Shown here piece after piece: positions 17,094 to 26,802 of a stretch of 64,000 nt of DNA. The stretch covers positions 1,602,862 through 1,666,861 of the forward strand of contig NZ_FPAC01000001.1 in assembly GCF_900116105.1 (NCBI RefSeq). The letters run 5' to 3'. A program made the position numbers and the translations under genes. Numbering within the stretch: position 1 is the first letter of the stretch; every line of letters starts with the position of its first letter. The notes under the pieces are model-generated. The model was given only the letters and a program-made list of their open reading frames with translations, ran no database searches and was not told the DNA's origin. This DNA is from Paenibacillus sp. 453mf. GTDB taxonomy: Bacteria; Bacillota; Bacilli; Paenibacillales; Paenibacillaceae.

Positions 17094-17969
17094 ATGCAGC
17101 CGAACATTGCTGGTTCAGGACCTGCCATTTCCCAAGGTTCCTCTATGTTTCGTAGAATAGGAAGATCCTTATTCTGGTTCGTGCTTTTGCTCTATGGAAT
17201 TTTGACGTTGTATCCTTTTGTATGGCTTGTTACCAGTGCATTTAAGACCAATGAAGATTTCTATAACAGACCCTTTGGACTTCCGGAAGTCTGGAGATGG
17301 GAGAATTTCTCTGTCGCCTGGGAGAGCTCCAACCTTGGAAATGCCTTCAATAATTCAATGATAGTATCCATGGGCTCCTTGGCACTCACTTTGTTTATAT
17401 CCGCACTTGCCTCATTTGTTCTCGCTCGCTTTTCTTTTCGGTGGAAAGGCATGATACTTGCATTTTTTGTTATCGGTATGCTGATTCCAATACATAGCAC
17501 ATTGGTTCCTTTATTCATTCTGATGAAGCAAATGCTTCTATTAAATACGTATTGGGCTCTAATCTTACCTTACACCGCTTTTGCGCTGCCAACGGCCATC
17601 TTCATACTCACTGCTTATTTGACCAGTATTCCTCGCGATATTGAAGAAGCAGCCTTTATGGATGGAACAGGGCTATGGGGATTATTTTTTCGCATCATGC
17701 TTCCTATGTCACTGCCAGCCTTGTCTACGGTAACAATTCTTAGCTTCTTGCATGCATGGAACGATTTTTCTTTTGCCTTGGTGTTCATTAATAAGACAGA
17801 ACTCAAGACACTTCCATTAGCCATCGCCAATTTTGCCGACGGTTATCAGACTGATTATGGACTTACGCTTGCTGCCATGACATTGTCTATTATCCCAACG
17901 GTTCTCCTCTACCTGTTGTTTCAGGAGCAGATGATGAAAGGAATGACAGCCGGAGCAGTTAAGGGATAA
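17094..17969 (+). CDS. Sugar ABC transporter permease (MalG/UgpE-like)
   Basis: About 291 aa from the ATG at 17094, which has GGGAGG eight bases upstream; an in-frame ATG at 17064 would put the ribosome site inside the gene. Six membrane segments and the EAA loop IPRDIEEAAFMDGTGLWGLF are visible. It ends in the usual MKGMTAGAVKG. It is the partner of the preceding permease and ends 33 bp before the sensor kinase gene. Confidence 0.92.
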   Translation: MQPNIAGSGPAISQGSSMFRRIGRSLFWFVLLLYGILTLYPFVWLVTSAFKTNEDFYNRPFGLPEVWRWENFSVAWESSNLGNAFNNSMIVSMGSLALTLFISALASFVLARFSFRWKGMILAFFVIGMLIPIHSTLVPLFILMKQMLLLNTYWALILPYTAFALPTAIFILTAYLTSIPRDIEEAAFMDGTGLWGLFFRIMLPMSLPALSTVTILSFLHAWNDFSFALVFINKTELKTLPLAIANFADGYQTDYGLTLAAMTLSIIPTVLLYLLFQEQMMKGMTAGAVKG

Positions 17970-18002
17970 CCAATAACCGCATTATGAAGGAGGGGTAGAA
18001 CC

Positions 18003-19772
18003 TTGAGGAGCTGGCTACGATCCTCATTACAGCGCAAGCTGTCCGTGCTCATTGCTGGTTCGATCATTGTCCCCCTCGTGGTGCTTGGTTTATTTGCCTT
18101 TGATACAGCGGCACGCATTTCCGAAGAAAAAGCGACGCTGTCGGGGATTGACTATTTGAAACAGCTCGAAGCCAATTTGAGATTTATGCTGCAGGATGTA
18201 GATAATTTGTCTATCTATTTGATTGGTGAGCGGGATATTCAAGATTATCTTGTGCAGAACGAGGATCAAGAAGAAGAGAGGCAAGAGATCATAGGCAGAA
18301 TGACCAATCTTGCCGCCTCTAAATCTTATATCGCAAGTATTGTGATTAAACCCGAACACTTCTCTGCTGATTTGACTACGGCTAATTGGTATGAAGCGGA
18401 TACACCCGAGGAACAATTGACCCCAATAAGAGAAAAGCACTGGTCTCCCGTATATCGAATTTTAAATTACGCCGGAGAACAGCATGTGATGACTCTGACG
18501 CGACCCATCCGTAGCATCCATAACTATAAACATCTTGGATGGCTGTCTATCAGTTTAAGCGAGAAGGATATTTCTCATCGACTTGCTGAAAAGGACTTTG
18601 CCAGGGGCAGCGGTCGAATTGAACTCATCGATTCAAATGGTGTAATTCTATCTTCTCCTGATAAGACCCAATTAGGAATACGAATAGAAGATCAATATCC
18701 AGGACTCTTATCCATGCTGAACCAAGGAAATAACGGTTCTGTTGTTTACGGAGAGAAGCAAGAGAAGAGGACGATCATGTACGTGCGTGAGCCTTCTACG
18801 GGATGGACATTGATAGGCTCTATTCCGTATGACCTCTATCGAGAAGAGAACCGCTACATCTTAACCATTACCGCGGTTGCTGTTGCTATGTCGGTTCTTA
18901 TCAGCGCATGCTTGGCCTGGGCGACCGTACGCAGAATTACTCGACCGTTGCTGCTTCTTACACGTCATTTGTATCGGATTAATCCCCACGAGCCGCTTCC
19001 CCATTTCACAGTTACGACCGAGGATGAGATTGGTAAGCTCGGACAGAGCTATAACATGCTCGGAGCACATATTGAGCAGCTCAAACAGGATCTGATTCGT
19101 GAAGAAGCACGTAAAAAAGAAGCGGATATGCATGCTCTTCAAGCGCAGATCAATCCTCATTTTCTATACAATACTTTGGCATCCATACACTGGATTTCAC
19201 TAATGGCCCAAGAGAAGAGAATTGCAGATATGGTGGAGGGGCTGAGCCAATTTCTACGTATCAGCTTGAATCAAGGGAAGGAGTATTGTCCTGTTTCGCA
19301 AGAGATAGACCATATCCGCCAATATGTCCGGGTACAGAATATTCGCTATCCTGACAAATTTAAGATCCAGTATATGGTTGATCCGGAGCTAGAGAACAAA
19401 TGGATGCTCAAGCTGCTCCTTCAGCCATTAATCGAAAATGCGATGATTCACGGTCTTAACAAGAAGGAAGGTCCGGGCTCTATTCTGATTATGGTTCGTC
19501 AGGAGCAGAAGCGAATGGGTTTTCTAATCCTAGATGATGGGGCTGGAATGTCCATGAATCGCTTGGCAGATGTCCGCAAAATGATAGAAGCTCCTAAACA
19601 TGGGGATGAATCGATATCTGATCGTGTGAAGGAGGGGAGTTACGGATTAAGAAATGTGAACGAGCGTCTGTTGCTGCATTACGGACCTGATGCTCATCTC
19701 GAAATTGACAGCAGGGAAGGCGGAGGAACCCGAATTGCTTTCACCATACCGATTATGGAGGAAACGATATGA
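18003..19772 (+). CDS. YesM-type sensor histidine kinase
   Basis: 589 aa, starting at TTG with GGAGGGG upstream. Order: a membrane segment (~15-35), an extracytoplasmic dCache-like region (~36-290), a second membrane segment (~285-310), a HAMP domain (~310-365), the His_kinase domain with the phospho-acceptor in QINPHFLYNTLASIHW (~385) and a HATPase_c domain (N-box QPLIENAMIHGL, G-boxes DDGAGMS and GSYGLRNV). YesM-type kinases sense extracellular sugars, often through the adjacent binding protein, and phosphorylate the YesN-type regulator next to them. It overlaps the regulator gene by 4 bp. Confidence 0.95.
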   Translation: MRSWLRSSLQRKLSVLIAGSIIVPLVVLGLFAFDTAARISEEKATLSGIDYLKQLEANLRFMLQDVDNLSIYLIGERDIQDYLVQNEDQEEERQEIIGRMTNLAASKSYIASIVIKPEHFSADLTTANWYEADTPEEQLTPIREKHWSPVYRILNYAGEQHVMTLTRPIRSIHNYKHLGWLSISLSEKDISHRLAEKDFARGSGRIELIDSNGVILSSPDKTQLGIRIEDQYPGLLSMLNQGNNGSVVYGEKQEKRTIMYVREPSTGWTLIGSIPYDLYREENRYILTITAVAVAMSVLISACLAWATVRRITRPLLLLTRHLYRINPHEPLPHFTVTTEDEIGKLGQSYNMLGAHIEQLKQDLIREEARKKEADMHALQAQINPHFLYNTLASIHWISLMAQEKRIADMVEGLSQFLRISLNQGKEYCPVSQEIDHIRQYVRVQNIRYPDKFKIQYMVDPELENKWMLKLLLQPLIENAMIHGLNKKEGPGSILIMVRQEQKRMGFLILDDGAGMSMNRLADVRKMIEAPKHGDESISDRVKEGSYGLRNVNERLLLHYGPDAHLEIDSREGGGTRIAFTIPIMEETI

Positions 19773-21331
19773 AAGTACTCGTCGTTGACGATGAAGAAAT
19801 TATTAGAGAAGGATTAGCGTGTGTTATATCTTGGTCCGAGCTTGGACTTGAGCTGCTTCAGCCCGCTGCTTCAGGAGAAGAAGCACTTCTGCGACTTGAA
19901 CAAGAGCGTCCAAGTATCCTACTGACCGACATTCGTATGAATGGAATCTCAGGACTTCAGCTTTGTGAACAAGCTAAAACCATTCTTCCCGATTTAGAAG
20001 TGATCATATTATCTGGATACGATGATTTTTCATATGCTCAAACTGCAATTCGTCAAGGAGTATCGGATTATTTGCTCAAAACTAGTCCTCCTGAAGATAT
20101 CATTCGCACGGTTCTTGAAGCTAAGCGCCGGATTACGGAGCGCTGGGCTGAGAAGGGAAAGGATGTACAACAGGCCCGTGAGGAATTCGAAAGAAAATGC
20201 ATTAGATGGATCATCCATGGTGATGTGACAGAAGGAATCGAGTCCTTAACAAGTGGTTTGCCAGTGAACAAAATAAAAGATCATTCAAGTTTAGGCTGTA
20301 AGGTATTCATCTTGGAAGCCAGCGGATGGAATGGACCCAACTATTCTTCGACACTACTGTTATTTGCACTTCGAAATTTGCTTCAAGATTTATTGCCGAG
20401 CTGTATCTATTTGATTCATCAACAAGCCTTGGTCTGCCTTATCCCTGCTGATTATGGTCCAGAGTTACCCCGGTACGGAACATGGTCAAGACTGCTCGAA
20501 CGTGTAGAAAGCTTGCTTAAATGCACTATACGACTGGCAGCGGGAAGGTCCGTAGCTGACTTGGAAGATGCACATGAGAGTTACGAAGATGCTGCCTATG
20601 CTCTACGGTATTTCCCTCTCTTGGACGATAAGATAATCGATTACAGCGATATAGTACATCGTAAAGGTGGAAAAAACATTATCAGTCCAGAAGAAGAGAA
20701 CCGGCTGGGTGTCATTCTATTGGATAATGATCCTGTCGCTCTAAAAGCATGGACCTCACAGTTATATGAGAATTTGATCATGGATCCGGAATGTACCTTT
20801 GAAACGACGCTGGCTTGTTTACGTTCCGCTGCCGTTGCCGGACATCGATGGATGGACAGGACATTTCGAATGCTCGGTTCAGATGGTGAGATCCATATCG
20901 ATTCTAGCTTAGATGCAGATAGAGACGGGTTTATTAGGGAAGGAACATTATTCCGTTATCTTCATGCCATCATGTCCGGCTACCATGCTCAAGTCAGTCA
21001 AGGCCCGGAATCTCATGTGGATCGAGCAAAAGCGTTCATGGAAACCGTGTCATTGAGAGAGGTGAATCTTCAGCATGTAGCGAATCATCTGCATCTTCAT
21101 CCTGGTCATCTTAGTGAACTATTTAAGAAGGTAACAGGCAGATCATTTGTGGAATTTGTCACTGATTTAAGAATGAAAAAAGCAGAAGAGCTCTTATCCG
21201 TATCTCCTGCCAAGCTAAGCGAAATCGCACTGCTCATTGGCTATGAGGATGTAAAATATTTCAGCAGGCTGTTTAAGAAGCATTATGGCTTAACCCCTAG
21301 TGATTATCGTGAGATGCGATCTTCTATTTAA
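19769..21331 (+). CDS. YesN-type response regulator, AraC family
   Basis: 520 aa. The N-terminal receiver domain (1-~120) has acidic pocket residues in VVDDEEIIREG, the phospho-acceptor Asp in ILLTDIRMNG and Lys in DYLLKTSP. A ~270-aa linker of poor conservation follows. The last ~100 residues are an AraC double helix-turn-helix (VNLQHVANHLHLHPGHLSELFKK ... IGYEDVKYFSRLFKKHYGLTPSDYRE). It shares ATGA with the kinase gene. It probably activates the upstream transporter operon from a promoter near 14.70 kb. Confidence 0.95.
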   Translation: MKVLVVDDEEIIREGLACVISWSELGLELLQPAASGEEALLRLEQERPSILLTDIRMNGISGLQLCEQAKTILPDLEVIILSGYDDFSYAQTAIRQGVSDYLLKTSPPEDIIRTVLEAKRRITERWAEKGKDVQQAREEFERKCIRWIIHGDVTEGIESLTSGLPVNKIKDHSSLGCKVFILEASGWNGPNYSSTLLLFALRNLLQDLLPSCIYLIHQQALVCLIPADYGPELPRYGTWSRLLERVESLLKCTIRLAAGRSVADLEDAHESYEDAAYALRYFPLLDDKIIDYSDIVHRKGGKNIISPEEENRLGVILLDNDPVALKAWTSQLYENLIMDPECTFETTLACLRSAAVAGHRWMDRTFRMLGSDGEIHIDSSLDADRDGFIREGTLFRYLHAIMSGYHAQVSQGPESHVDRAKAFMETVSLREVNLQHVANHLHLHPGHLSELFKKVTGRSFVEFVTDLRMKKAEELLSVSPAKLSEIALLIGYEDVKYFSRLFKKHYGLTPSDYREMRSSI

Positions 21332-21378
21332 TGGAACAGCTTAATATAAAATTCGACGTATCTATATTGAGATTTACA

Positions 21379-21404
21379 GCCATCATAGTTTGATGGTTTT
21401 TTTA
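21379..21404 (+). terminator. Intrinsic terminator after the two-component genes
   Basis: GCCATCA-TAGTT-TGATGG followed by seven T. Confidence 0.88.
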
Positions 21405-21422
21405 TTAGAACCTGGCCTTTAT

Positions 21423-21851
21423 TTACTTGATTGCAACAAGGATGGCCCCGAGAGCGATAAGAATGACACCCATACCATTTAACCAGGTTATTTTCTCACC
21501 CAAAAAGACAACAGCCAGGATGACTGCGACCACTACGCTTAATTTATCAATAGGACCAACCTGAGACACCTTGCCGTACTTGAGAGCCAGAAAATAAAAC
21601 AACCATGACAATGCCCCAGCGACTCCACTAAGAACGATAAAGCTCAGTGCTTTTTTCTGTGTCAGTATTTCACCGACCTCAGCAAACTTACCTTGTACAG
21701 CAATGACACCGACTAAGAATATTGCCATAATGACAGAACGAATTGCAGTGGCGGAATTGGAGTCGATGTTCTCCAGGCCGATCTTGCCAAAGATCGCTAC
21801 AAGTGCAGCGGTAATGGCAGACAGTATAGAATATAGAAGCCACACAGGCAT
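21423..21851 (-). CDS. EamA/DMT-family small transporter
   Basis: 142 aa, almost entirely hydrophobic, with about five membrane helices, which is half the length of a ten-helix EamA protein and probably works as a dimer. The end carries the EamA-type LAVVFLGEKITWLNGMGVILIALGAILV. AGGAGG precedes the ATG. It is convergent with the response regulator and separated from the divergent MarR gene by a long leader. Substrate unknown. Confidence 0.85.
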   Translation of the reverse strand: MPVWLLYSILSAITAALVAIFGKIGLENIDSNSATAIRSVIMAIFLVGVIAVQGKFAEVGEILTQKKALSFIVLSGVAGALSWLFYFLALKYGKVSQVGPIDKLSVVVAVILAVVFLGEKITWLNGMGVILIALGAILVAIK

Positions 21852-22220
21852 TTTTTTAAATCCTCCTTAACAGAGAAGTTCCCTGTACCCTATCTTTTTC
21901 TGTATCCAGATTATATATAAATATCCTGGTATAATAAGTATGGTCTAACATTCCATTTTCTACGCAGCTTAGAGGATCATTTGGTGAACCGGCACTTGCA
22001 TCTAGTTGCACCTCATACAGCTGCTTACATATGAGTCTTCCCCTTCACGTTCATAATATTGATAACGATTACAATTTGATTACACCTTTGGTTACATAAT
22101 AAGATATAATTAATGTTTGTAATAAATCAGATCAGTACGTTTTAATTGATATCAAGCTGATTGATTATCTAACAGAGCCAAGCTCTAGATTATGATATAC
22201 ACGAAGTAGGAGTGAGAACG
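21852..22220 (+). other. Intergenic region between EamA and MarR genes
   Basis: 369 bp, AT-rich, carrying the divergent promoters of both genes. I saw no ORF with a ribosome binding site, no clear operator and no terminator. Confidence 0.5.
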
Positions 22221-22649
22221 ATGGAAGGTTTTTTTCAGCGCTATCTTGGTCTTTATCGGCCTATTATTACGAAACTCAATGAATTGATGAGCACTTATGA
22301 GCTCTCCTATTCGTTATGGCAGGTTATCTATTATTTGAAAAACAATGGACCCGACACGCTCATCGCAATTTCAGCGTATTATCAAGTAGAGAAACCCACG
22401 ATCACAAGAAGAGTCCATCGACTTCAGGAGCTTGACATTGTCCGTCAGATACCCGGTAAAGACAAACGAGAGAAAATAATTGAGCTGACCGAATCAGGTG
22501 AAGCTATCTATCTAGAGTGCAGACAGAAAATAACAGCCTTAGAGCACCGTATTATGGATGGAATCACTCCAGCGCAGCAGGAAGCATTATTTGAGGCTGT
22601 CCCTCTGCTTCGTCAGAATATCGTGAATACGAGAGAAGATATGGAGTAA
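22221..22649 (+). CDS. MarR family transcriptional regulator
   Basis: 142 aa from the ATG at 22221, eight bases after AGGAG; an in-frame GTG at 22212 overlaps that site. A winged helix-turn-helix is visible (LIAISAYYQVEKPTITRRVHRLQELDIVRQIPGKDKREKIIELT), with the typical DKR wing. Such proteins bind palindromic operators as dimers and respond to small phenolic or oxidative signals. It may control the divergent EamA gene (inference from layout). Confidence 0.9.
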   Translation: MEGFFQRYLGLYRPIITKLNELMSTYELSYSLWQVIYYLKNNGPDTLIAISAYYQVEKPTITRRVHRLQELDIVRQIPGKDKREKIIELTESGEAIYLECRQKITALEHRIMDGITPAQQEALFEAVPLLRQNIVNTREDME

Positions 22650-23033
22650 TTGATGTAGACAAGCAAGATTGCAAGAAATGCGTTGAGAGATACACCGGAA
22701 CTTAAGTACTGATAGAGGGCAGGCTTTGATTAAATTTTAGCATTCAAAATAAAAGGAGCGCAGAGGGAAATCTGTGCTTCTTTTTTTGTTAATCCCAAAC
22801 CTATTAAAATCTAAAATCCAGATTATGGTTGACGGATGATCATAGCAGAGTGTATAGTGTGTATATTGATATGCACAGTTAATTCGTTTAACAATTGTTT
22901 TATTCAAGCAGGGTGAAGCAATACATCATTTTGAATTGAAGTTTGAGATTCGTATTCCGTTGTTTTCTTATAGCTGGTTTATCCTGCATCTGCAGGATTT
23001 CCAAATATATTATGATTGAGGAGAAAGTAACCT
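22650..23033 (+). terminator. Intergenic region with a terminator at 22754-22787
   Basis: GGAGCGCAGA-GGGAAA-TCTGTGCTTC followed by seven T ends the MarR gene. The remaining ~240 bp hold the promoter of the TraB-like gene and no ORF I could support. Confidence 0.8.
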
Positions 23034-24230
23034 ATGAAGAGAAAGAAATCATCCATTATTGCCTTATTATTATCCGCAAGCATGCTGGTACTTCCTGTAG
23101 TTCCCGCAGCTGCCGCCGTTCCTGCCACGGATATTGAAGTGAATGGACATGAGATTGATTTTACAAGCAGACTGCCATTGATTGAAAAAGGCGTTACGTA
23201 CGCACCACAGAAGGATCTGCTTAAAGCACTGAATGCAACACTCGTCCAATCCGATACGACGGGAACGATCACCGTACTTGTGGACAATGAGCAGTTAACG
23301 GTGAATGCAAAGACGAAGATCGTAAACGGTACTACATATGTTCCTGTACGAGTGGTGAGTGAGCAGATTGGCTACAAGGTGGAATGGGATCCTGCAACCC
23401 GCACCATTATTCTAACTACAGGTGGCAAGGGCTTCTTGTGGGAAGTGAGCAACGGTGACAATACGGTCTATCTTGTTGGTTCGATGCACATTGCAGACGA
23501 CAGCTTCTATCCGTTAGACCCATCATATGAAATTGCGTTCGAAGATTCGGAATATCTAGGAGTAGAGATTGACCTGACGCAAGCACAGGATGAAGCCCTG
23601 CAGAAAATGATGCTGGATCTCGGAATGTATCAGGACGGATCGACACTGAAGGATCATATCTCAAGCGAAACGTATGAGCAGCTTGGCGCTATCCTTGCTG
23701 AGAATGGGATGCAAAAAGACGCGTTAGATGGTTATAAACCGTGGGTTGTTGAGATGACGATGTCACAGCTTAAATCCATGGAATCCGGGTATCAAGGTGA
23801 GATCGGTATAGATCTTCATTTCCTGCAAAAGGCCGTAGAACGCAAGATGCCAATCATCGAGCTTGAGTCCTTTGAATCCCAGCTGGAACTATTAAGCGGA
23901 TTCTCAAATGAATTGCAAGAAGCCAATTTGAAATCAGTCCTTGATAACTATCATCTGGTAGATGATTCTATCGATCAAATGGCGAATATGTGGAAGCAAG
24001 GCAACGATGAAGCTCTGCTCGAGATCACGAATAGCATGAAGACGAATGAAGAGTACTATAATGGCATGCTGGTGGACCGTAATCTGAAAATGGCAGACCA
24101 AATTATTGGATATTTAACCGCAGAAGATGATGCAGATTACTTTATCGTCGTAGGAGCAGCGCATTATGCTGGTGAAGACGGTATCGTGAAGCTGCTGCAG
24201 GATCGTGGCTATACTGTAACTCGTAAATAA
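23034..24230 (+). CDS. Secreted TraB/GumN family protein with copper-amine-oxidase-N domain
   Basis: 398 aa. A Sec signal peptide (to about AAAAVPA, residue ~25) is followed by one copper amine oxidase N-terminal (stalk) domain, residues ~28-125, with TYVPVRVVSEQIGYKVEWDPATRTI. Residues ~130-398 are a TraB/GumN (Tiki-like) domain: VYLVGSMHIADDSFYPL with the HIA histidine, and the terminal FIVVGAAHYAGEDGIVKLLQDRGY. Tiki-type proteins are metal-dependent proteases in animals; bacterial activity is mostly untested. The amine-oxidase-N module is a Paenibacillus hallmark that probably holds the protein in the wall. Confidence 0.88.
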   Translation: MKRKKSSIIALLLSASMLVLPVVPAAAAVPATDIEVNGHEIDFTSRLPLIEKGVTYAPQKDLLKALNATLVQSDTTGTITVLVDNEQLTVNAKTKIVNGTTYVPVRVVSEQIGYKVEWDPATRTIILTTGGKGFLWEVSNGDNTVYLVGSMHIADDSFYPLDPSYEIAFEDSEYLGVEIDLTQAQDEALQKMMLDLGMYQDGSTLKDHISSETYEQLGAILAENGMQKDALDGYKPWVVEMTMSQLKSMESGYQGEIGIDLHFLQKAVERKMPIIELESFESQLELLSGFSNELQEANLKSVLDNYHLVDDSIDQMANMWKQGNDEALLEITNSMKTNEEYYNGMLVDRNLKMADQIIGYLTAEDDADYFIVVGAAHYAGEDGIVKLLQDRGYTVTRK

Positions 24231-24271
24231 TGCAGACACTACGTAGATCATAATTAATGTGAATTGATTGG

Positions 24272-24316
24272 GAAACCATCCCTCAGCTGAGTTTGTTCTA
24301 AGCGGGATGGTTTTTT
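24272..24316 (+). terminator. Intrinsic terminator
   Basis: AACCATCCC...GGGATGGTT around a 22-base loop, then TTTTT. Confidence 0.8.
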
Positions 24317-24439
24317 CATGTGTGTATCTTTTATATGAGTTCGCCGTGTGCATGGTTTTAAATCGAGAATTTTCGGTTACAAAGAAGAGAGCTGCACCTT
24401 TACTAAATCCTAATGTTGTAACTTAAGGAGGTACTAATA

Positions 24440-25342
24440 ATGGCAAATCAAGACCAATATACGATGCAGGATCCCACGAAACAGTATCCAAAGGCTACAC
24501 CAGAGTGGAAGCAGAAGCAGCCTGAGCCTGGCATTCAATCGAAGATGGAGCCTGTTCCCGATTGCGGAGAGACAAGCTATCGCGGAACGGGGCGTCTAAA
24601 AGGACGCAAGGCAGTCGTCACTGGAGCGGATAGTGGAATCGGACGCGCAGCAGCCATTGCTTATGCACGCGAAGGGGCAGATGTTGTACTGTCTTATCTT
24701 CCTGAAGAGGAATCTGATGCCAAAGAAGTGGTTAAGCTCATCGAAGAGGCAGGACAGAAGGCCGTCGCCATCCCTGGTGATCTGAAGGATGAAGCCTATT
24801 GCGTGAAGCTGATTGAGAGTGCGGTAAAAGAGCTTGGCGGTATTGACATCCTAGCGAATGTCGCAGGGAAGCAGCAATATGTGGAGCAGATCGAGGAGCT
24901 CACAACAGAGCAATTCGACGCGACATTTAAGACGAATGTGTATTCCATGTTCTGGCTGTGCAAAGCGGCTGTGAAGCATATGAAGCCTGGAAGCTCCATT
25001 ATTAACACATCCTCCATTCAAGCATATAAGCCGTCGCCAATACTGCTGGATTACGCAACAACGAAGAGCGCGATTAATACATTCAGCAAAGCTTTGGCTC
25101 AGCAGCTTGGAAGCAAGGGGATTCGTGTAAATGTAGTTGCACCTGGACCGGTATGGACACCTCTTCAGATCGTAGGCGGTCAGCCGACAGAGAAGCTCGC
25201 AGAGTTTGGTTCAACAACTCCGCTTGGACGCGCGGGTCAGCCTGCAGAAATGGCTTCGTCTTATGTATTCTTGGCGAGTCAGGAATCCAGCTACATTACC
25301 GGTGAGACGATTAATGCAAACGGTGGATCACCTACACCCTAA
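24440..25342 (+). CDS. SDR family oxidoreductase, YhdF/YhxC-like
   Basis: 300 aa, classical short-chain dehydrogenase with the ~45-residue N-terminal extension typical of the YhdF/YhxC/GsiB-associated stress group. The NAD(P) motif is [16 protein letters not shown] (TGxxxGIG), followed by NVAGKQQ (NAG-like), the catalytic Ser in INTSSIQAY and YxxxK in [20 protein letters not shown] is ideally placed. Enzymes of this group are part of general stress responses; the substrate is not known. Monocistronic. Confidence 0.92.
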   Translation: MANQDQYTMQDPTKQYPKATPEWKQKQPEPGIQSKMEPVPDCGETSYRGTGRLKGRKAVVTGADSGIGRAAAIAYAREGADVVLSYLPEEESDAKEVVKLIEEAGQKAVAIPGDLKDEAYCVKLIESAVKELGGIDILANVAGKQQYVEQIEELTTEQFDATFKTNVYSMFWLCKAAVKHMKPGSSIINTSSIQAYKPSPILLDYATTKSAINTFSKALAQQLGSKGIRVNVVAPGPVWTPLQIVGGQPTEKLAEFGSTTPLGRAGQPAEMASSYVFLASQESSYITGETINANGGSPTP

Positions 25343-25355
25343 TAGATATATACAG

Positions 25356-25392
25356 AAAGAACGGGATCTTTATTGGATCACCGTTCTTTTTT
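25356..25392 (+). terminator. Intrinsic terminator
   Basis: AAAGAACGG...CCGTTCTTTTTT, with an inner GATC/GATC pairing. Confidence 0.82.
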
Positions 25393-25433
25393 GTGAAATC
25401 ATAAGATAAACGTTTTATTTAATCCGAATGTAA

Positions 25434-26006
25434 TCAGGAGATACCAGTAGATAAAACGTCATTATTCTTAGCCAAGCTTTTCAGCATATTCATCAAATTC
25501 TGCCTTAGACTGTTCAATCCATTCTTGGCGGTCTTCACTTTGGCATTCCCTTGGGTAAGCAGTGTACGGTTAATGGTGTACTTCGATAGTGCGCGCTTAT
25601 ACAACAGGTATCCTTCGAGCTGATTGTAGCTTCCACGAGTTAATTTGGTATGGATTTTTTGCAGCTCAGCATTTTCCGGTTTGATCTGCTTCAGCTGTGA
25701 TACATATTTCGTATAGTTAGGCACTACGGTATTGTTAAATTTAAGGAACAGAGACTTACGATTGGAAGAGGATATGTACAACGTACTCGGCAGTGCTGAA
25801 GAAGCTTTTTCCTCGTATTGTGCAATCGCAAGCAATTGATCGAGATAGTTCTCATAATCCAGTTCATCTGCTGTTAATTCTACTTCTTCTTCCTCGCTAA
25901 TCACAGGATCATCGGTTTGACTGTAAGGGTAGGGGACTAAGGAATGAGTTAAGCTAAGATTGAAATATAGTCGAGTTGTCTCATAAAAATATGCGTAAGA
26001 AGCCAA
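25434..26006 (-). CDS. Unknown 190-aa helical protein, N-terminus doubtful
   Basis: The C-terminal ~150 residues look like a genuine protein: an acidic stretch (SEEEEVELTADELDYENYLDQL) then a helical domain rich in K, N and L, ending in QNLMNMLKSLAKN. The first ~28 residues (aromatic, MASYAYFYETTRLYF) do not look like a signal peptide, and no good ribosome site precedes the ATG. The family probably has a secretion signal that has been lost here, so this may be a 5'-truncated gene. It is divergent from the PadR gene. Confidence 0.5.
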   Translation of the reverse strand: MASYAYFYETTRLYFNLSLTHSLVPYPYSQTDDPVISEEEEVELTADELDYENYLDQLLAIAQYEEKASSALPSTLYISSSNRKSLFLKFNNTVVPNYTKYVSQLKQIKPENAELQKIHTKLTRGSYNQLEGYLLYKRALSKYTINRTLLTQGNAKVKTAKNGLNSLRQNLMNMLKSLAKNNDVLSTGIS

Positions 26007-26014
26007 ATGATGGG

Positions 26015-26055
26015 TTGACTATAACGATATATCGCTATATTATTACGATATATCG
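26015..26055 (+). promoter_or_regulatory. PadR promoter with twin operator half-palindromes
   Basis: TTGACT (26015-26020), 17 bp, TATTAT (26038-26043) form a good sigma-A promoter. The identical palindrome CGATATATCG lies between -35 and -10 (26025-26034) and just after the -10 (26046-26055), 21 bp apart, i.e. two helical turns. This is the layout expected of an autorepressing PadR operator. Confidence 0.75.
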
Positions 26056-26076
26056 TTAATAGGGAGTGAGTGTCAG

Positions 26077-26802
26077 ATGAAGTTTCAAGACAGACACATG
26101 GAGTGGAGACATTTTGCAGGGCACAGAGATATATCTCATTTTGAGGGAACATTTATAAAGCACCGGCATGGAGGATCACGCGGAGATCATCGAGGCGGAC
26201 GAGGGGAAGGCAGGCATCGATTCTTTGGGAGAGGTGAATTTAAATTTGCTCTGCTGGAGTTATTGATCTCTGAACCTATGCATGGATATCAGTTAATTAA
26301 GGCTATGGAAGAGAAGACAGGTGGATTATATGTTCCCAGTGCAGGATCTGTATATCCCAATCTGCAGCTGCTGGAAGACATGAAGCTCATCACAAGTACG
26401 GATACGGATGGGAAGAAGCTGTATCATATTACCGAGGAAGGCATAGCTGTATTGGCAGAAAGAAAGATAGGTCAGGATCAACCAGGAGGACATTGGGAGG
26501 AGCGTAAACGTCATCTGCGTCCGGATAAAGAAGTGGGAAGGCATCATCTACGTGGATTAATGAAGGAGCAGCCAGATCTTTTGTTTCTAATGGCAGGAGC
26601 AGTGAAAGAAATCAAACTTAATCCCGAATCAGCACAATCTCTGCAAATCAAAGAGCTACTGGGTCAATTTGAGTCTCGTCTAAGTGAACTATTAGGAGCC
26701 CAACCGAATACACATCGTGAAGATGAAGCTGCAGGCTCTAACATTATAGACTCGGATTCAGATTTAGCTACAGATAAGGGAATGGATCAATCTCAAGAGT
26801 AA
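26077..26802 (+). CDS. PadR family transcriptional regulator
   Basis: 241 aa. A His/Arg/Gly-rich N-terminal stretch (~residues 1-50, HRHGGSRGDHRGGRGEGRH) precedes the PadR winged helix (KFALLELLISEPMHGYQLIKAMEE ... PSAGSVYPNLQLLEDMKLI). A His/Arg-rich leader of this kind is common in Paenibacillus PadR proteins and could bind metal. The C-terminus is a dimerisation helix and an acidic tail. The twin CGATATATCG sites suggest that it represses itself. No efflux gene follows, so its other targets are elsewhere. Confidence 0.9.
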   Translation: MKFQDRHMEWRHFAGHRDISHFEGTFIKHRHGGSRGDHRGGRGEGRHRFFGRGEFKFALLELLISEPMHGYQLIKAMEEKTGGLYVPSAGSVYPNLQLLEDMKLITSTDTDGKKLYHITEEGIAVLAERKIGQDQPGGHWEERKRHLRPDKEVGRHHLRGLMKEQPDLLFLMAGAVKEIKLNPESAQSLQIKELLGQFESRLSELLGAQPNTHREDEAAGSNIIDSDSDLATDKGMDQSQE

